Below, piece after piece: positions 18,135-26,915 of a stretch of DNA of 64,000 nucleotides (its first letter is position 1; each line of letters opens with the position of its first letter). A model generated the notes under the pieces. That model saw only the letters and a program-made list of their open reading frames with translations. It did not search any database and had not been told where the DNA came from. This DNA comes from Mesorhizobium sp. 131-2-1 (GTDB taxonomy: Bacteria > Pseudomonadota > Alphaproteobacteria > Rhizobiales > Rhizobiaceae): contig NZ_AP023247.1 in assembly GCF_016756535.1 (NCBI RefSeq), forward strand, positions 868,001 to 932,000. Reading direction: 5' to 3'. The position numbers and the translations under genes were made by a program.

Positions 18135-18941
18135 TCAGCTCATCTTCAGGCGCACCATAACAACCTTCGGCTGGTCGCCCGAGCGCTCTACTTCGAGAAT
18201 ACCGGAAGCGTCCGCCAGATCGCTCAATCGCGCATAGCCGTAATTTCTGGCGTCGAAGTCTGGAGATTGCTTTGCCAGATGAGCGCCCACGCGCCCGAGG
18301 TTCGCGCGGCCGTCCTCCTCCGCCGATGCCTCCACTGCCATCTGGAGCATGCTCAGAGCGGCCTCGTCCAGCCTACCACTCGCGGCTCCACCCTGCGCTG
18401 GACGGGCCTTTTCTGCTTCGTTTCTGACGGGTACCGGAGCAGCCTTGGCGGGCTTCCCAACGGCCTTCTCTCGGGTGATCTGGGTTGTCTGCGGCGGCTC
18501 TGCTGTCGCGCCGCCGAGCACATCGACATATATGAACTTGTCGCAGGCCGTGATGAACGGTCGAGGCGTCTTGCGTTCACCGAACCCGTAAACGGTTATG
18601 CCCTGTTCACGGATACGTGAAGCGAGCCTCGCGAAATCGCTGTCGCTCGAAACGATGCAGAAGCCGGAGAAACGCCCCGTATAGAGCAGGTCCATCGCGT
18701 CGATGATCATCGCGCCGTCGGTCGCGTTCTTGCCTGTCGAATAGGCGAACTGTTGTACGGGTTGAATGGAATGCTCAAGCAGGCATTCTTTCCAGCCATT
18801 GAGGTTTGGCTTCGTCCAGTCACCGTAGATTCGCCTGACACTTGCTGTGCCGTAATTTGCGATCTCCGCGAGAAGCCCCGAGACGATCTTCGGTGATGCG
18901 TTGTCGCCGTCGATCAAAAGCGCCAGTGTATCGCTTGCCAT
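18135..18941 (-). CDS. NYN-domain (PIN-like) putative RNase with C-terminal LOTUS/OST-HTH-like domain
   Basis: 268 aa from ATG 18941 (a second ATG at 18968 would add nine residues). The N-terminal ~150 residues match the LabA/NYN nuclease fold: LALLIDGDNASPK (first catalytic Asp), NATDGAMIIDAMDLLY and FCIVSSDSDFARLASRIRE, with the acidic residues in place. After a Pro/Ala-rich linker, residues about 190-265 (LSMLQMAVEAS... ARNYGYARLSDLADASGILEVE) resemble an OST-HTH/LOTUS RNA-binding domain. A role in RNA turnover is likely; targets are unknown. Downstream of a tRNA-Gly gene on the same strand. Confidence 0.85.
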   Translation of the reverse strand: MASDTLALLIDGDNASPKIVSGLLAEIANYGTASVRRIYGDWTKPNLNGWKECLLEHSIQPVQQFAYSTGKNATDGAMIIDAMDLLYTGRFSGFCIVSSDSDFARLASRIREQGITVYGFGERKTPRPFITACDKFIYVDVLGGATAEPPQTTQITREKAVGKPAKAAPVPVRNEAEKARPAQGGAASGRLDEAALSMLQMAVEASAEEDGRANLGRVGAHLAKQSPDFDARNYGYARLSDLADASGILEVERSGDQPKVVMVRLKMS

Positions 18942-19125
18942 TCCGCCAACTTTCCCTCTGCCGGTCATTCACGATAACCCGGATTTCAAGTTTCCGGCAG
19001 TGAGCGTCGCGTCCACGTGGTTGAGTAGTTGAGGTCAGCAGGGCAATAGGCCTGATAACGGCGCAGTAACCCGGACCTCCCGAGCCGTTCTCGTCAATGC
19101 TGCTTTCGGTCGGCCCCAAACGCGA

Positions 19126-19155
19126 AAAAGCCGCGGAAAACCGCGGCTTTTCGTT
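19126..19155 (-). terminator. Rho-independent terminator after tRNA-Gly
   Basis: aaaagccgcgg (19126-19136) and ccgcggctttt (19141-19151) form an 11-bp stem with a 4-nt loop. Read on the minus strand it lies 27 nt past the tRNA 3' end and finishes in a run of T. It separates the tRNA from the NYN gene. Confidence 0.85.
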
Positions 19156-19177
19156 TGCTTGATCCCCGGAGGGAAAC

Positions 19178-19252
19178 TGGAGCGGGTGAAGCGATTCGAA
19201 CGCTCGACCCCAACCTTGGCAAGGTTGTGCTCTACCCCTGAGCTACACCCGC
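19178..19252 (-). tRNA. tRNA-Gly (anticodon GCC)
   Basis: Minus-strand GCGGGTG (5' acceptor) pairs with CACCCGC, followed by T and an encoded CCA. The D-arm has TAGCTCAGGGGTAGAGC, the anticodon loop CTTGCCAAG gives GCC, and the T-arm is intact with GTTCGAATC. It reads GGC (and GGU) codons. A terminator follows. Confidence 0.97.
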
Positions 19253-19477
19253 TCACGCGGCCTCGGGCCGCAAGCCGCGCCTATATGGCTGAAGAGCGCG
19301 GCGATTGCAACAGGGAAATGACGAGCTTTTTACTATAGCTCGACAGGGCTACAGGCTCCCTTTGCGGCAGATGCAGGATTTGTCGCCGCGCCCCGCCGAT
19401 GGTCTTGTCTCCGTGCCGTGATTGGCCGTAAACGGCGTAGCCGGAGCCGAGATCAAGCGGGACAGAAGAGAGATTCC

Positions 19478-19975
19478 ATGCCGAAGACCGAAGCCGAGCT
19501 CAATGCCTTTCTTGCCGACCTCGGCATTGCCGTGTCGACGGTGCGCCATCCGCCGCTCTACACGGTCGCCGATTCGCAGGCGTTGCGTGGCGAGATCGCC
19601 GGCGGCCACACCAAGAACTTGTTTCTCAAGGACAAGAAGGACAATTTCTTCCTCGTCAGCGTCGGCGAGGAGGCGGAGGTCGATCTCAAGCAGATCCATC
19701 ATCTGATCGGCGCCGCCGGCCGGGTGTCGTTCGGCAAGCCGGAAATGCTGATGGAGCTGCTCGGCGTCATCCCGGGCGCGGTCACCGTCTTCGGCCTGAT
19801 CAACGATAGCGAGCGGCGGGTCAAGGTCGTGCTCGACCAGGAGTTGATGAGCCACGCGGTCGTCAACGCGCATCCGCTCACCAACGAGGCGACGACCTCG
19901 ATCGCCGCGGCCGATCTCGTCAGATTCGTCGAGGCAACCGGACACGATGCTGTTATCTTGAAAGTCTCGGCTTGA
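19478..19975 (+). CDS. YbaK/ProX-type aminoacyl-tRNA deacylase
   Basis: 165 aa. Matches the bacterial YbaK/ProX editing fold: VRHPPLYTVADSQALRGEI, HTKNLFLKDKKDNFFLVSV (with the family Lys), GRVSFGKPEMLMELLGVIPGAVTVFGLIND and a C-terminal HPLTNEATTSI. Such proteins hydrolyse mischarged Ala- or Cys-tRNA(Pro) in trans. ATG 19478 follows the AGAGAGAT region and starts MPKTEAELNAFL. Upstream of a thioredoxin-like gene in the same direction. Confidence 0.9.
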   Translation: MPKTEAELNAFLADLGIAVSTVRHPPLYTVADSQALRGEIAGGHTKNLFLKDKKDNFFLVSVGEEAEVDLKQIHHLIGAAGRVSFGKPEMLMELLGVIPGAVTVFGLINDSERRVKVVLDQELMSHAVVNAHPLTNEATTSIAAADLVRFVEATGHDAVILKVSA

Positions 19976-20060
19976 TCGCCACATGGATGGCGAAAACTGA
20001 CCTAGGCAAGGATTGTCGCGCCTCCCCGCTGGCCGGCGGCGCGACTGGAAGGGCAACGAC

Positions 20061-21032
20061 ATGAGCGACAACAATCCGTTCGGCAACAGTGCCGGCCAGT
20101 ATGCCACGACCGTGCAATATGGCGGCGGCGACCCCAAGCCCTCGCTCGGCGAGGGGCCGGCCGACCTCATCAAGGATACCACGACGGCCGGCTTCGCCGC
20201 CGACGTCATCCAGGAATCGCGCCGCCAGCCGGTGCTGGTCGATTTCTGGGCGCCGTGGTGCGGCCCCTGCAAGCAGCTGACGCCGCTGCTCGAAAAGGCG
20301 GTCAAGGCCGCCGGCGGCACGGTCAAGCTGGTCAAGATGAACATCGACGATCACCCCTCGATCGCCGGCCAGCTCGGCATCCAGTCGATCCCGGCGGTCA
20401 TCGCCTTCAAGAACGGCCAGCCGGTGGACGGCTTCATGGGTGCCATCCCCGAGAGCCAGATCGCCGAATTCATCAAGAAGGTCGGCGGCAAGAATAGCGC
20501 CGGCAACCAAGTGGCCGAGGCGCTGGCGGCGGCAACCGAAGCGCGCGGCGCGGGCGATGTCCAGACCGCCGCCGACATCTATGATGCCATTCTCGAACAG
20601 GCGCCGGAGACGATCGAGGCGATCGCCGGGCTGGGCGAGTTGCTGTTCGAGGCCGGCGACACGGAAGGCGCCGAGGCCGTTCTGGCGCGGGCGCCGGAAG
20701 ACAAGAAGGACGCGCCGCCGCTCGCCGCGCTGCGCGCCAGGATCGCGCTTGCCGCGCAGGCAGCCTCGCTCGGCAATCCGGCCGAGTTCGAGCGGCGCCT
20801 TGCCGCCAATCCGGCCGACCACCAGGCGCGCTTCGACCTGGCGATGATCCAGAACGCCCAGGGCGAGCGGACGCAGGCGGCCGACAATCTACTGGCGATC
20901 ATCAAGGCCGACCGGGGCTGGAACGATGATGGCGCCAAGGCGCAGCTCTTAAAATTCTTCGAGGCCTGGGGCATGACCGACGAGGCGACGCTGGCGGCGC
21001 GGCGCAAACTGTCGTCGCTGCTGTTTGCCTGA
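20061..21032 (+). CDS. CnoX/YbbN-like thioredoxin with TPR region
   Basis: 323 aa. A thioredoxin domain at about 40-145 has the active site FWAPWCGPCKQ (WCGPC at 66-70, both cysteines kept), then IQSIPAVIAFKNGQP with the cis-proline. The remaining ~160 residues are helical Ala/Glu-rich repeats (ADIYDAILEQAPETIEAIAG; RRLAANPADHQARFDLAMIQ), the tetratricopeptide-like part of YbbN/CnoX. In other proteobacteria this is a holdase that guards proteins from chlorine oxidation and passes them to chaperones. Many such homologues lack the redox WCGPC; here it is intact. Confidence 0.92.
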   Translation: MSDNNPFGNSAGQYATTVQYGGGDPKPSLGEGPADLIKDTTTAGFAADVIQESRRQPVLVDFWAPWCGPCKQLTPLLEKAVKAAGGTVKLVKMNIDDHPSIAGQLGIQSIPAVIAFKNGQPVDGFMGAIPESQIAEFIKKVGGKNSAGNQVAEALAAATEARGAGDVQTAADIYDAILEQAPETIEAIAGLGELLFEAGDTEGAEAVLARAPEDKKDAPPLAALRARIALAAQAASLGNPAEFERRLAANPADHQARFDLAMIQNAQGERTQAADNLLAIIKADRGWNDDGAKAQLLKFFEAWGMTDEATLAARRKLSSLLFA

Positions 21033-21173
21033 GGCCGTTCGCCAGCTGTTTTTTCCGGATGGGCTTGCGGCCGGACGCAGGTGCGCCATGTTAGAGCGAC
21101 GCGCGACCCCGGCTTAGGGCCGGGGATGGAGGAGATCGCGGGTTTGAGACGCTTCAGGCGATCGGAGGACTGA

Positions 21174-21845
21174 TTGCAGGCGGGAAACGCGCATTACCGG
21201 CGTGGGGCGGATCTGCCGGCGACGATCCCGGTGTTTCCGCTTGCCGGCGCCCTGCTTCTGCCCGGCGGGCGCATGCCGCTCAACATCTTCGAGCCGCGCT
21301 ACTTGCAGATGGTTGACGAAGCGGTCGGCGGGGCGCGGCTGATCGGCATCATCCAGCCCAGCCTCGATGGCGCGCTGCGTGACGACGGCGAGCCGGACCT
21401 GTGCAATGTCGGCTGCGCCGGCCGCATCATCTCGCTGACGGAGACCGGCGACGGCCGCTACCTGATCTCGCTGCAGGGCGTTTGCCGGTTCCGCATCACG
21501 CATGAGATCGTCGCCAAGACGCCGTTCAGGCAGTGCCGCATCGCGCCCTTCCTCGCCGATCTCGACGAAGACCGCGCCGGCGGCGAGGTCGACCGGCCAT
21601 CGCTGCTCAAGGCGTTCCGCGCCTATCTGCAGGCCAACGACCTCGAAGCCGACTGGGAAAGCGTCAGCCGCGCCGAAAACGCCATGCTGGTCAACGCGCT
21701 GTCGATGATGGCGCCCTATGGCCCGGCCGAGAAACAGGCGCTGCTCGAGGCGGCGGACCTGAAGACGCGCGCCGAAACGTTGATTGCAATCACCGAAATG
21801 GCGCTGGCGCGCGAGAATGAGGATTTTGGCTCGAGCCTGCAGTAA
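21174..21845 (+). CDS. LON peptidase substrate-binding (Lon-N) domain protein
   Basis: 223 aa, a free-standing Lon N-terminal domain without ATPase or protease. TIPVFPLAGALLLPGGRMPLNIFEPRYLQMV is the family opening; CAGRIISLTETGDGRYLISLQGVCRFRI continues it. A TTG start at 21174 is supported by GGAGG five to six nt upstream. It follows cnoX in the same direction. In alphaproteobacteria this gene usually neighbours the thioredoxin and the Trm112-like gene, as here; the function is probably linked to proteolysis or protein quality control. Confidence 0.9.
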   Translation: MQAGNAHYRRGADLPATIPVFPLAGALLLPGGRMPLNIFEPRYLQMVDEAVGGARLIGIIQPSLDGALRDDGEPDLCNVGCAGRIISLTETGDGRYLISLQGVCRFRITHEIVAKTPFRQCRIAPFLADLDEDRAGGEVDRPSLLKAFRAYLQANDLEADWESVSRAENAMLVNALSMMAPYGPAEKQALLEAADLKTRAETLIAITEMALARENEDFGSSLQ

Positions 21846-21865
21846 GCTGTGTCGATATCTAGGCG

Positions 21866-21965
21866 AGGCCGGACTGCAAATGGCGGTTTCCTGCGCTTCC
21901 GGTGCTCGCGTACTTTTAGTGCGCTCCGCTCCGGTTCTCGGAAGCCACCATTCTCGACCCGGCCT
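21866..21965. repeat. Imperfect palindromic repeat, 100 nt
   Basis: aggccggactgcaaatggcg... (21866-21891) pairs imperfectly with the reverse complement in 21940-21965 (ggaagccaccattctcgacc...). The loop has two short related parts, cttccggtgctcgcg and gctccgctccggttctcg. It fills the gap between the Lon-N and Trm112-like genes and looks like another dispersed intergenic palindrome. Confidence 0.65.
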
Positions 21966-22017
21966 GACCTGACTCTCAACACACCTTGAGCCGCAGTTGG
22001 ACAAAGGAAAAAGCGCG

Positions 22018-22260
22018 ATGGCTGCGGATGGGCGTGACGGACAGAAGGCCAGTGTCGATCCGAAACTGTTGGAATTACTGGCCTGCCCGCTGACCAAGGG
22101 TCCGCTGACCTGGGATCCGGAGCGGGGCGAGCTGATCTCGCGTGTGGCCAAGCTCGCCTATCCGGTGCGCGACGGCATTCCGATCATGCTGCCTTCCGAG
22201 GCGCGGACGATTTCCGCCGAGGATCTGCTGTCGCCGCCACGGCTGAGCGGGCCGGCGTGA
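22018..22260 (+). CDS. UPF0434/Trm112-like protein
   Basis: 80 aa from ATG 22018 behind AAGGAAA (a TTG at 21997 would add seven residues). [20 protein letters not shown] and [25 protein letters not shown] are diagnostic of the YcaR/Trm112 family. The zinc-ribbon cysteines of many members are reduced here to one (ACPL), as is usual for UPF0434. Family members act as small activators of methyltransferases or in cell-envelope processes; the role here is unknown. Confidence 0.9.
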   Translation: MAADGRDGQKASVDPKLLELLACPLTKGPLTWDPERGELISRVAKLAYPVRDGIPIMLPSEARTISAEDLLSPPRLSGPA

Positions 22261-22302
22261 ACGGGGGAACACCCTTCGAGGTTGGCTAGGCCCTCCCTCT
22301 CG

Positions 22303-22332
22303 TCGTCATCCTCGGGCTTGACCCGAGGATCC
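22303..22332 (+). repeat. Dispersed palindromic repeat, family B, left part, split by IS110 element
   Basis: tcgtcatcctcgggcttgac followed by ccgaggatcc. It matches 43442-43472 of the intact copy, then breaks at ggatcc where the insertion sequence starts. The rest of the repeat resumes at 23446 with atgccgtaac, so the empty site would have read GAGGATCC-ATGCCG. 30 nt here plus 130 nt beyond gives 160 nt, against 164 nt for the intact copy. Confidence 0.88.
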
Positions 22333-22360
22333 TGTGTGTTTGCTCAGTGCTATGGTTGAA

Positions 22361-22497
22361 GTGGGAAGGAGGCCGAGAGGATCCTGGTCGTCCCTTCGAG
22401 GACAGGCCGCGGCATGGCTCGGTCCCTTCCCACCAATGAACCATCAACCTGAACAGTTGCACGGGGCTGTCTTCAGCAGACCCCGCACCACAGGAAG
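22361..22497 (+). ncRNA. Predicted bridge RNA of the IS110 element
   Basis: A long stem gtgggaagg...ccgag (22361-22377) with ctcgg...ccttcccac (22418-22433) encloses a target loop. In it gaggatcc (22377-22384) repeats the left target sequence plus core CC, and cggcatgg (22410-22417) is the reverse complement of the right target ccatgccg. A second stem cggggctg/cag-a-ccccg (22462-22485) is flanked by acagttgc (22453-22460), identical to the element's right end, and cacagg (22489-22494), the reverse complement of core CC plus the left end TGTG. This is the four-guide layout known for IS110 bridge RNAs. Exact ends are inferred. Confidence 0.75.
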
Positions 22498-22501
22498 AGG
22501 C

Positions 22502-23434
22502 ATGGCCATGATAGTGCAGAACTATGTCGGCTGCGACATCTCCAAAGCGAGGCTCGACTTCTTTGATGAGGCAAGCGGCCGCTACCAGCGGATCGCCAAC
22601 CAGGCTGAAGCGATAGAAGCCTATGTGGCAGGCCTTTGCGCTGGTCGTGACTTCGTTGTCATGGAGGCGACCGGGGTCCATGACCGGCTGCTGCGCCATG
22701 CGCTGGGCAAGGCCGGCATTGCGTTCTCGCGGCACAATCCGGCGCACACCCACCACTACGCGAAGTCGGCGACCCAGCGCGCCAAGACCGATCGTCTCGA
22801 TGCCCGGATGCTGAGCAGCTACGGTCGTCGCTACCAGCCTGCGGCCGAGGCGGCACCTTGCGAGAAAGGCGAACGCCTTCAGTCGCTTGCCCGCCACCGC
22901 GACCATCTTGTTGAGATCCGGGCAAGGTTGAAGAGATATCTCAGCGAGGCCTTCGATGAGGACGTCATAACCGAGACTGAAAGTCTGATCGCCGACTTCG
23001 ACACACGCATCGATGCACTCGAAAGCCGGATTGCCAAAGCCATTCGCGAAGCCGAGGACACCGCTCTCGACTACACGCTGATGGTCTCTGTACCAGGCGT
23101 CTCCACCATCACCGCGCTTTCGCTGCTGGCCCACATGCCCGAGCTCGGCCGGCGCTCGCCCAAGTCGATCGCGGCACTTGCAGGCCTTGCCCCGCTCGAC
23201 AACGAGAGCGGCAAGGCCAAGCGCAAGAGCAAGATCAGCGGTGGCCGCCCGCGCGTGCGCCGCGCCCTCTACATGGCGGCGCTGGGCGCCATCCGCGCCA
23301 ACGATCGCTTCAGAACTTTCTACACTGCGCTCGCCGCGCGCTCCGGATCGAAGAAACTTGCCATCGTCGCTGTCGCAAGGAAGCTCCTAGTCACTCTCAA
23401 TGCCATCATTCGAGACAAAACGGCCTTCGCATGA
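22502..23434 (+). CDS. IS110-family transposase (DEDD recombinase)
   Basis: 310 aa, complete. The N-terminal RuvC-like domain has the four acidic residues: Asp12 (YVGCDISKARLD), Glu55 (VVMEATGVHD), Asp97 and Asp100 (KTDRLDARML). The C-terminal Transposase_20 domain has VPGVSTITALSLLAHMPELG, AALAGLAPLDNESGKAK and GGRPRVRRALYMAAL; Ser236 in NESG is the likely nucleophile by position relative to IS621. Start could be ATG 22502 or 22508. The stop is only 9 nt from the element's right end, so all non-coding sequence is on the left, where the predicted bridge RNA lies. Confidence 0.93.
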   Translation: MAMIVQNYVGCDISKARLDFFDEASGRYQRIANQAEAIEAYVAGLCAGRDFVVMEATGVHDRLLRHALGKAGIAFSRHNPAHTHHYAKSATQRAKTDRLDARMLSSYGRRYQPAAEAAPCEKGERLQSLARHRDHLVEIRARLKRYLSEAFDEDVITETESLIADFDTRIDALESRIAKAIREAEDTALDYTLMVSVPGVSTITALSLLAHMPELGRRSPKSIAALAGLAPLDNESGKAKRKSKISGGRPRVRRALYMAALGAIRANDRFRTFYTALAARSGSKKLAIVAVARKLLVTLNAIIRDKTAFA

Positions 23435-23445
23435 ACACAGTTGCC

Positions 23446-23575
23446 ATGCCGTAACAGTTGCCGAGGAACGCGGCGGAACAGAATTCCTGCACCGCTGCGG
23501 CGCTTTGACGTCACGGCATGGATCCTGGGGTCTGCGCCGCGTCGCTTCGCTCCTTGCTTCGCCCCAGGATGACGA
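23446..23575 (+). repeat. Dispersed palindromic repeat, family B, right part, beyond the IS110 element
   Basis: Starts atgccgtaacagttgccg and ends gccccaggatgacga. The arm acggcatggatcctggggtc followed by tgcgccgcgtcgcttcgctc matches the right arms at 29647-29709 and 43537-43605. Together with 22303-22332 it makes a full copy. Confidence 0.88.
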
Positions 23576-23636
23576 CGGCATGGATGTCTCAGCCAATCTC
23601 GATAGCATTGGCATGATGACGTCGTTGGGGCCGCGC

Positions 23637-26600
23637 CTACTGAAAATTGCGACCCTTGGGCATGACGCTCTCCGCCTTGCCGGACAGCGTTGCGATGTCC
23701 GGAGGGGCAGGCAAAGCCGGCGTCATCTCCTCCAAAAGCACGGTCAGCCAGGGCGTCAGATCCTCTATCTTCTCGGCGACGATGTGGATGACGCCTGATT
23801 CCTGCTGCAGCTTGCCGGTGACGCGCACGAAGCGCGCGCCCATGACGATCGGCCGGAAGCGGGTGAAGGTCCTCTCCCAGAAAATGATGTTGGCGACGGA
23901 ATTCTCGTCCTCCAGCGTCAGGAAGATCGCGTTGCCCTTGCCGGGCCGCTGGCGCACCAGCACCAGGCCGGCGACGGAGACGCGCCTGCCGTCCGGCACG
24001 GCGGGCAGGCGCGCATTGGGGGTGACGCCGGCGCGGTCGAGCCGCTCGCGCAGGAAAGCCACCGGATGCGCCTTCAGGGACAGGCCGAGCGAGCGGTAGT
24101 CGTGGATGACGTGCTCGCCGAGCGGCATTTGCGGCAACCTGGTCTCCGGCTCCAGCTCGCGCAGGCGGACCGTCGGCTGGTCGAACAGCGGCAGCTTCTC
24201 GGCGGCGCTCTTGCCGTCGAGCGCGCGCACCGCCCAGAGCGCGGCGCGGCGGTCGAGGCCGATCGAGCGGAAGGCGTCGGCCTGCGCCAGCTTTTCGATC
24301 TCGCCGACATCGAGGCCTGAGCGCAGCCAGACGTCGCGCACGGTCTCGTAGCCGGAGCCGCGCCGGTCGACGAGCTGCTTCATGCGCTCCTCGGACAGGC
24401 CCTTGATCTGGCGGAAGCCGAGGCGGACGGCATGGCGAGTTACGATGACGCCGCGCATCCCGGCATGGCGGGCAAGCACGCGGGCCGGATCGAAGGCCGT
24501 TTGCTCCAGCGTGCAGTCCCAGACGGAGAAATTGATGTCGACCTCGCGCACCTCCACACCATGGTCGCGGGCATCGCGCACGAGCTGCGCCGGCTGATAG
24601 AAACCCATCGGCTGCGCGTTCAGGATCGCGGCGCAGAAGACGTCGGGATAGAAGGTTTTGAACCAGCAGGAGGCGTAGACCAGCAGCGCGAACGAAGCGG
24701 CATGGCTTTCGGGAAAGCCATATTCGCCAAAACCTTCGATCTGCTTGAAACAGCGCTCGGCGAAGTCCTTGGTGTATCCCCTATCAACCATGCCGTCGAT
24801 CATCCGCCGGCGGTAATTGCCGATCGTGCCGGTGCGCTTGAAGGTGGCCATGGCGCGGCGCAGTTCGTCGGCCTCGCCCGGTTTGAAACCGCCGGCGACA
24901 ATGGCGATCTTCATCGCCTGCTCCTGGAACAGGGGCACGCCCAGCGTCTTGCTGAGGATCGCCTCCAGCTCTGGCTTTTGATACTCGGGCGCCTCCTTGC
25001 CTTGCCGACGGCGCAGATAAGGATGGACCATGTCGCCCTGGATTGGACCTGGCCGAACGATCGCCACCTCGATGACAAGGTCGTAGAAATCCTTCGGTTT
25101 GAGCCTTGGCAGCATCGACATCTGGGCACGCGATTCGATCTGGAAGACGCCAAGCGTATCGGCGCGGCCGATCATGTCGTAGACACGGCGATCCTCCTCC
25201 GGGAGGGTGGCCAGCACATAGGGTTGGCTATAGGCGTCCCGCGCGTCCGGATAATGCTGCGTGAGCAGCGTGAAGGCCCGCTTCAGGCAGGTCAGCATGC
25301 CGAGCGCCAGCACGTCGACCTTGAGGATCTTGACCGCGTCGAGGTCGTCCTTGTCCCATTCGACCATCTTGCGCTCGTCCATCGCCGTCTTGACGATGGG
25401 CACGACCTCGTCGAGCCGGTCCCTGGTGATGACGAAGCCGCCGACATGCTGCGAGAGGTGGCGGGGAAAGCCCATGATCTCGTTGGCATGCTCGATCACC
25501 TGCCTGGCCAGCGGATCGGTGCGGTCGATGCCGCCGGCGGCTGCCTCCTTCTCGCCGAGCTCGGAGGTCGACCAGCCCCAGATCGAGCTGGACAGCGCGG
25601 TGCGGACATCCTCGGAGAGGCCCATGGCCTTGGCTACTTCGCGCAAAGCCGAGCGGCCGCGATAGCTGATGACGGCGGCGGCGAGCGCGGTGCGCTTGGC
25701 GCTGTATTTTTGGTAGATATAGGCGATGACTTCGTCACGCCTTTCATGCTCGAAGTCGACATCGATGTCGGGCGGCTCGTTGCGCTCCTCGGAGATGAAG
25801 CGCTCGAACAGCGTGTCGATCCGGTCGGGGCCGACTTCGGTGATGCCGATGCAGAAGCAGACGATGGAATTGGCAGCGGAGCCGCGGCCCTGGCAAAGGA
25901 TATGCTGGCTGCGGGCGAACTGGACGATGTCGTAAACGGTGAGGAAGTAGCGCGCATAGTTCAGGCGCTCGATCAGAGCGAGCTCTTCCTCGATGCGCTG
26001 CAAGACGGAAGCGGGGACGCCGGCCGGATAGCGCGTGGCGGCCCCCTCCCTGGCCAACCGCTCAAGCTCGGCCTGTGGCCCGAGGCCGGATATGGTCGGC
26101 TCGTCCGGATAGTTGTACTGCAGGTCGCTCAGCGAAAAACTCAGCTCGCCGGCGAAGCGCAGCGTCTCCGCCAGCGCCTGCGGGTGACGGCGGAAAAGCC
26201 TGGCCATTTCCTGCGGCGGCTTCAGATGACGCTCGGCATTGGCCGCCAGCTCCAGCCCCACCGCGGCGACGGGCGTGTTGAGGCGGATCGCGGTGAGCAC
26301 ATCCTGCAGCGAGCGGCGCCCGGCGCTGTGGTAGAGGACATCGTTGGTCGCCATCAGCGGCATGCCCAGCCGATCTGCCATCGCCGCCGCCTGCTCGATG
26401 CGGAAACGGTCGTTGCCGCGATAGTCCGGCGAGACGGCAAGCCGAAGGGCGCCGCCGAAGCGATCCTTCAGCCGGCTAAGCATCGCAAGGCCGGCCTCGA
26501 CGTTTGCGGACAGCTCGGGCAGGACCGCCAGCGACATCAAATCCCCCCATTCGAGCAGGTCGCCCAGCCTCAACAGCGTCGCGCCCTTCTCGTTCTCGTC

Positions 26601-26915
26601 GCGCAGATTGGCCTGCGTCAGCATGCGGCACAGATGCCCCCAGCCGGCGCGGTCGCGCGGATAGGCAAGGATGTCGGGCGTGCCGTCGCCGAACACCAGG
26701 CGGCAGCCGGGATGATAGGCAAGCGTCTCCACCCTGGCCTGCTGCCAGGCGCGCACGACGCCGGCCACCGTGTTGCGGTCGGCAAGTCCGATCGAGGAGA
26801 AGCCGAGGAATTTCGCCGTCACCACCAGCTCCTCCGGCTTGGAGGCGCCGCGCAGGAAGGAGAAATTCGACTGGATGCCGAATTCGGCATAGGCGGTGGC
26901 GGCGAGCGCGTTCAT
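23637..26915 (-). CDS. dnaE2: Error-prone DNA polymerase III alpha subunit ImuC/DnaE2
   Basis: 1092-aa C-family polymerase, the catalytic part of the SOS mutasome. The N-terminal PHP domain begins [21 protein letters not shown]. The polymerase core has [30 protein letters not shown] with the catalytic aspartates, [14 protein letters not shown] and [17 protein letters not shown]-terminal OB domain ([20 protein letters not shown]) closes it. Start ATG 26915 overlaps the imuB stop (ATGA), giving [13 protein letters not shown]. Last gene of imuA-imuB-dnaE2, under a LexA box at 29399-29413. Length and motifs are normal. Confidence 0.96.
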   Translation of the reverse strand: MNALAATAYAEFGIQSNFSFLRGASKPEELVVTAKFLGFSSIGLADRNTVAGVVRAWQQARVETLAYHPGCRLVFGDGTPDILAYPRDRAGWGHLCRMLTQANLRDENEKGATLLRLGDLLEWGDLMSLAVLPELSANVEAGLAMLSRLKDRFGGALRLAVSPDYRGNDRFRIEQAAAMADRLGMPLMATNDVLYHSAGRRSLQDVLTAIRLNTPVAAVGLELAANAERHLKPPQEMARLFRRHPQALAETLRFAGELSFSLSDLQYNYPDEPTISGLGPQAELERLAREGAATRYPAGVPASVLQRIEEELALIERLNYARYFLTVYDIVQFARSQHILCQGRGSAANSIVCFCIGITEVGPDRIDTLFERFISEERNEPPDIDVDFEHERRDEVIAYIYQKYSAKRTALAAAVISYRGRSALREVAKAMGLSEDVRTALSSSIWGWSTSELGEKEAAAGGIDRTDPLARQVIEHANEIMGFPRHLSQHVGGFVITRDRLDEVVPIVKTAMDERKMVEWDKDDLDAVKILKVDVLALGMLTCLKRAFTLLTQHYPDARDAYSQPYVLATLPEEDRRVYDMIGRADTLGVFQIESRAQMSMLPRLKPKDFYDLVIEVAIVRPGPIQGDMVHPYLRRRQGKEAPEYQKPELEAILSKTLGVPLFQEQAMKIAIVAGGFKPGEADELRRAMATFKRTGTIGNYRRRMIDGMVDRGYTKDFAERCFKQIEGFGEYGFPESHAASFALLVYASCWFKTFYPDVFCAAILNAQPMGFYQPAQLVRDARDHGVEVREVDINFSVWDCTLEQTAFDPARVLARHAGMRGVIVTRHAVRLGFRQIKGLSEERMKQLVDRRGSGYETVRDVWLRSGLDVGEIEKLAQADAFRSIGLDRRAALWAVRALDGKSAAEKLPLFDQPTVRLRELEPETRLPQMPLGEHVIHDYRSLGLSLKAHPVAFLRERLDRAGVTPNARLPAVPDGRRVSVAGLVLVRQRPGKGNAIFLTLEDENSVANIIFWERTFTRFRPIVMGARFVRVTGKLQQESGVIHIVAEKIEDLTPWLTVLLEEMTPALPAPPDIATLSGKAESVMPKGRNFQ

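Larger units (their letters stand above)
22333..23443 (+). mobile_element. IS110-family insertion sequence, about 1.1 kb
   Basis: Ends were placed by comparison with the intact family B repeat at 43442-43605: sequence matches up to CC at 22331-22332 and resumes after CC at 23444-23445. The element runs TGTGTGTTTGC ... GAACACAGTTG, with no terminal inverted repeats and CC shared by both junctions. It holds one transposase gene and a 169-nt leader. These are the marks of IS110 elements, several of which (for example IS621) go into repeated extragenic palindromes. The element looks intact. Confidence 0.88.

Noticed and set aside
22281..23600. Terminal inverted repeats for the insertion sequence
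   Set aside because: None found; tgtgtg at left and acacag at right are too short and uneven, and IS110 elements do not need them. Ends were set from the intact repeat copy.
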